Shown: positions 62,290 through 64,000 of the stretch, one piece after another
Position numbering within the stretch: position 1 is the first letter of the stretch
How the letters are laid out: each line of letters begins with the position of its first letter
NCBI RefSeq assembly: GCF_954871325.1
Contig: NC_088775.1
Coordinates: forward strand, 64,333,561 to 64,397,560
Source: Gordionus sp. m RMFG-2023
Lineage: Eukaryota > Nematomorpha > Gordioida > Chordodea > Parachordodidae
Direction of reading: 5' to 3'
Length of the DNA: 64,000 nt
Position numbers and translations under genes: made by a program
Notes under the pieces: generated by a model
The model's input: only the letters and a program-made list of their open reading frames with translations
Databases searched by the model: none
What the model was told of the DNA's origin: nothing

Positions 62290-62430
62290 AGATAAATTCC
62301 TTTTTGAAAATCAAACAAAGACAATTAAAAATTCATCTTTTTCTTATAAAAAATATATTGAAATACGTCCATAAATGTCGATTACAAATTGACAGATACA
62401 ACATTTTGTATGAGCTTAAAATAAAATTTT
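62290..62430. repeat. Dispersed direct repeat, copy 2
   Basis: Partner of 59095-59240, lying about 100 bp upstream of the first exon of the host gene. Confidence 0.75.
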
Positions 62431-62531
62431 AATTCCTTTTTAAATAGAAATAAAAATTACGCCTAATTTAGGTGTTACTTTGAAATCTTATTATGTTTTT
62501 ATTTTCATGAAGTATAAAATAATAATTTAGA

Positions 62532-62881
62532 ATGCAAAATAAGGAAAAAATTCAAAATCACTTGGTGGAATCCCTCCGTATTATATACACGATAAAAGAC
62601 GAGAATCTCTTGAACCATTGCTTGAATTTGTTGCAACTCACTATACTACACTTCCAAGTCCTGAAAAATGAAACCTGTCCGGATGTTAACAAGATATTGA
62701 CCGATTTTTTTTTCATCTTTGATGAGTTGAACGAAAAACAAATGAACAATTCCCCTCTTTTGTTGCAAGACGCAAGAAATTTCGATAAAAACCTTTTTAC
62801 AAAAAGTTCTTTATTCACATTAAGTTGTTTTATGATGGAAACAGGCACCCTGCCCAGTATTATAACTGCTCTGCTAATAAA
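62532..62881 (+). CDS. Host gene of unknown function, exon 1 seen here
   Basis: Start of a spliced gene that runs out of the window; three exons together give about 283 residues. This one opens at ATG (62532) and reads 116 codons plus two bases to a GTTAGC donor at 62882. A TTTAG directly before the ATG could instead be an acceptor for an upstream exon; an in-frame TAA lies 9 bp upstream of the ATG. The protein is rich in Leu, Asn and Glu with repeated amphipathic helices (LLNHCLNLLQLTILHFQVLK), suggesting an all-helical, HEAT/ARM-like solenoid, which is inference. No signal peptide or catalytic motif. Codon use and exon phase consistency make it the best host-gene candidate in the window. 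I do not recognise the family. Confidence 0.65.
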
Positions 62882-63197
62882 GTTAGCATAATTAATTATT
62901 CAATATTCAAACATAATCATTTAAATTTTTGGAATTTATTTGCACATTATTTTTATATGGCAGTGCAAAATTTCCCAAAGTTGGCTTACCTAGAAACATT
63001 TTAAAACTATTAACTAATATAAGACTTGTATTATCTAAAAGTTAATTAATTTAGTTCCTCCAAATTAGTATTCGAATTTTATATTTAAAAAAAAATAATT
63101 AATTGACAAGCTTAAGAGTTGCTATACACCACAATGGTATTTTTCATAATTTAATACTGATAAAATATATTTTTGAAAAAAATTAACTTAAATTTAG
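62882..63197 (+). other. Intron 1 of the host gene
   Basis: GT...AG, 316 bp, AT-rich. Alternative donors upstream put the next exon into a stop; the one at 62882 keeps the frame open, which is why I chose it. Confidence 0.55.
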
Positions 63198-63453
63198 CCT
63201 GAGACAAAGTAATGACAACATAAACGTAGAAGAAATTTATACTGAGCCTGGAAATTTGAATCGAAATATTTTAAATATGCAGTTGTTTACCTCCCATTTG
63301 ATGATATCGTCTTATTTAATGCTGTGTGGTGCATCCATTTATGTTAGGGAAACTTTGACTTATCAATTGCACTATAATTTTGAACTTTACGAAAACAAAT
63401 ATTTGGATTCTAAATTGGGATATTTATACGTTGCCAATACCTTACATCAAAAT
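63198..63453 (+). CDS. Host gene of unknown function, exon 2
   Basis: Acceptor AATTTAG before 63198 and donor GTAAAT after 63453; the intron before it is 316 bp. The exon supplies one base to complete the split codon from exon 1, then 85 codons (VEEIYTEPGNLNRNILNMQL ... LYVANTLHQN), ending in phase 0. An in-frame stop follows the donor within two codons, as expected if splicing removes it. Confidence 0.65.
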
Positions 63454-63755
63454 GTAAATTAGGCTAAATTTTTTGTGGTTCATCGCTTTATTATTTTATA
63501 AGGTTCTAACTTTATTATGAAAATAACATATTATCTTATGAGGGTAATTAATTTTGAGCTTTTTTAAAATGTAAACGCTTTAATGAAATTCCTAATTCTT
63601 TGCATTTTAAGTTGACCAAAAATGGAGTTAGACCCTTATAATAATCACTAGCGAATAAATTCTATATTATATCCTATAATAAAATCGAATAATTTATTGT
63701 GAATAATAAAATTAATAATTATGATTTCTAGATATGGTAAATATTTATAATATAG

Positions 63756-64000
63756 GGAAATTATTCATCGCGAAATGTGGTTTTGCAATTTTTATTAAAT
63801 GAAAATAATTTTGATATGGAATTCGAAAATACATTACATAATTACGATTCATGTACCGAGATTTATATATCTTGCGTAGAAATGCTTTTAGAAGAATATA
63901 TAGACTCAAAAAAGAATTCGCTGGATCCATTTGCAAATAATAAGATCGGAATGATAAGTGATTTGACAAATGATTTATTCTACTACGATAACCATGTTGC
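63756..64000 (+). CDS. Host gene of unknown function, exon 3 (runs off the window)
   Basis: Acceptor AATATAG before 63756, phase 0, matching exon 2 across a 302-bp intron. 81 codons are open to the right edge (RNVVLQFLLNENNFDMEFEN ... LTNDLFYYDN), again helical and acidic. The gene continues beyond the window. Confidence 0.6.

Noticed and set aside
59095-62430. LTR retrotransposon bounded by the direct repeats
   Set aside because: The repeats lack TG...CA ends, and there is no primer-binding site, gag or pol between them.

Overview
The window is extremely AT-rich animal-type nuclear DNA: spliced coding sequence, no operons, no bacterial signals, and a repeat content dominated by hAT-superfamily DNA transposons, with a Ty3/gypsy LTR element, an RTE/BovB-type LINE, an older LINE of another type and a pogo/Tigger-type transposon. 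This mix fits an AT-rich invertebrate. I cannot name the species from sequence alone.

Layout. 1-7.4 kb: terminal fragments of transposons, a 194-bp palindrome and a minisatellite. 7.69-14.78 kb: a recent Ty3/gypsy element with identical 482-bp LTRs and a 5-bp target duplication, sitting in an older GCGAATGTATT-motif array and carrying a 145-codon antisense ORF between pol and the 3' LTR. 15.4-21.5 kb: inverted-repeat elements and two hAT fossils. 21.7-24.3 kb: a decayed LINE whose C-terminus looks like the zinc-binding plus restriction-like endonuclease module of early-branching LINEs. 26.2-28.2 kb: a pogo/Tigger-type transposase fossil. 31.67-32.41 kb: a small hAT derivative. 32.7-38.2 kb: a DUF4371/ZMYM-like hAT fossil split by a 3.1-kb RTE LINE that has an 18-bp target duplication and a tRNA-like 5' end. 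42.28-44.24 kb: a hAT-type element with a perfect 8-bp duplication. 46.06-50.01 kb: a probable hAT element holding a palindromic array of about 25 ACGCGT motifs. 50.7-59.0 kb: two members of one hAT family; the larger is 5.96 kb, has a perfect 8-bp duplication and mirrored composite ends, and contains a further nested hAT. 59-62.5 kb: AT-rich spacer with strand-biased composition. 62.53-64.0 kb: three phase-compatible exons of a host gene that runs off the right edge; I do not recognise the product.

The one probable host gene is at the right edge; nearly everything else recognisable is mobile DNA at different ages. Nesting gives relative ages: LINE inside hAT at 33-38 kb, hAT inside hAT at 53-59 kb, LTR element inside a repeat array at 7-14 kb. 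Several GC-rich spots in this AT-rich window coincide with repeated short motifs near hAT ends, each element having its own motif.
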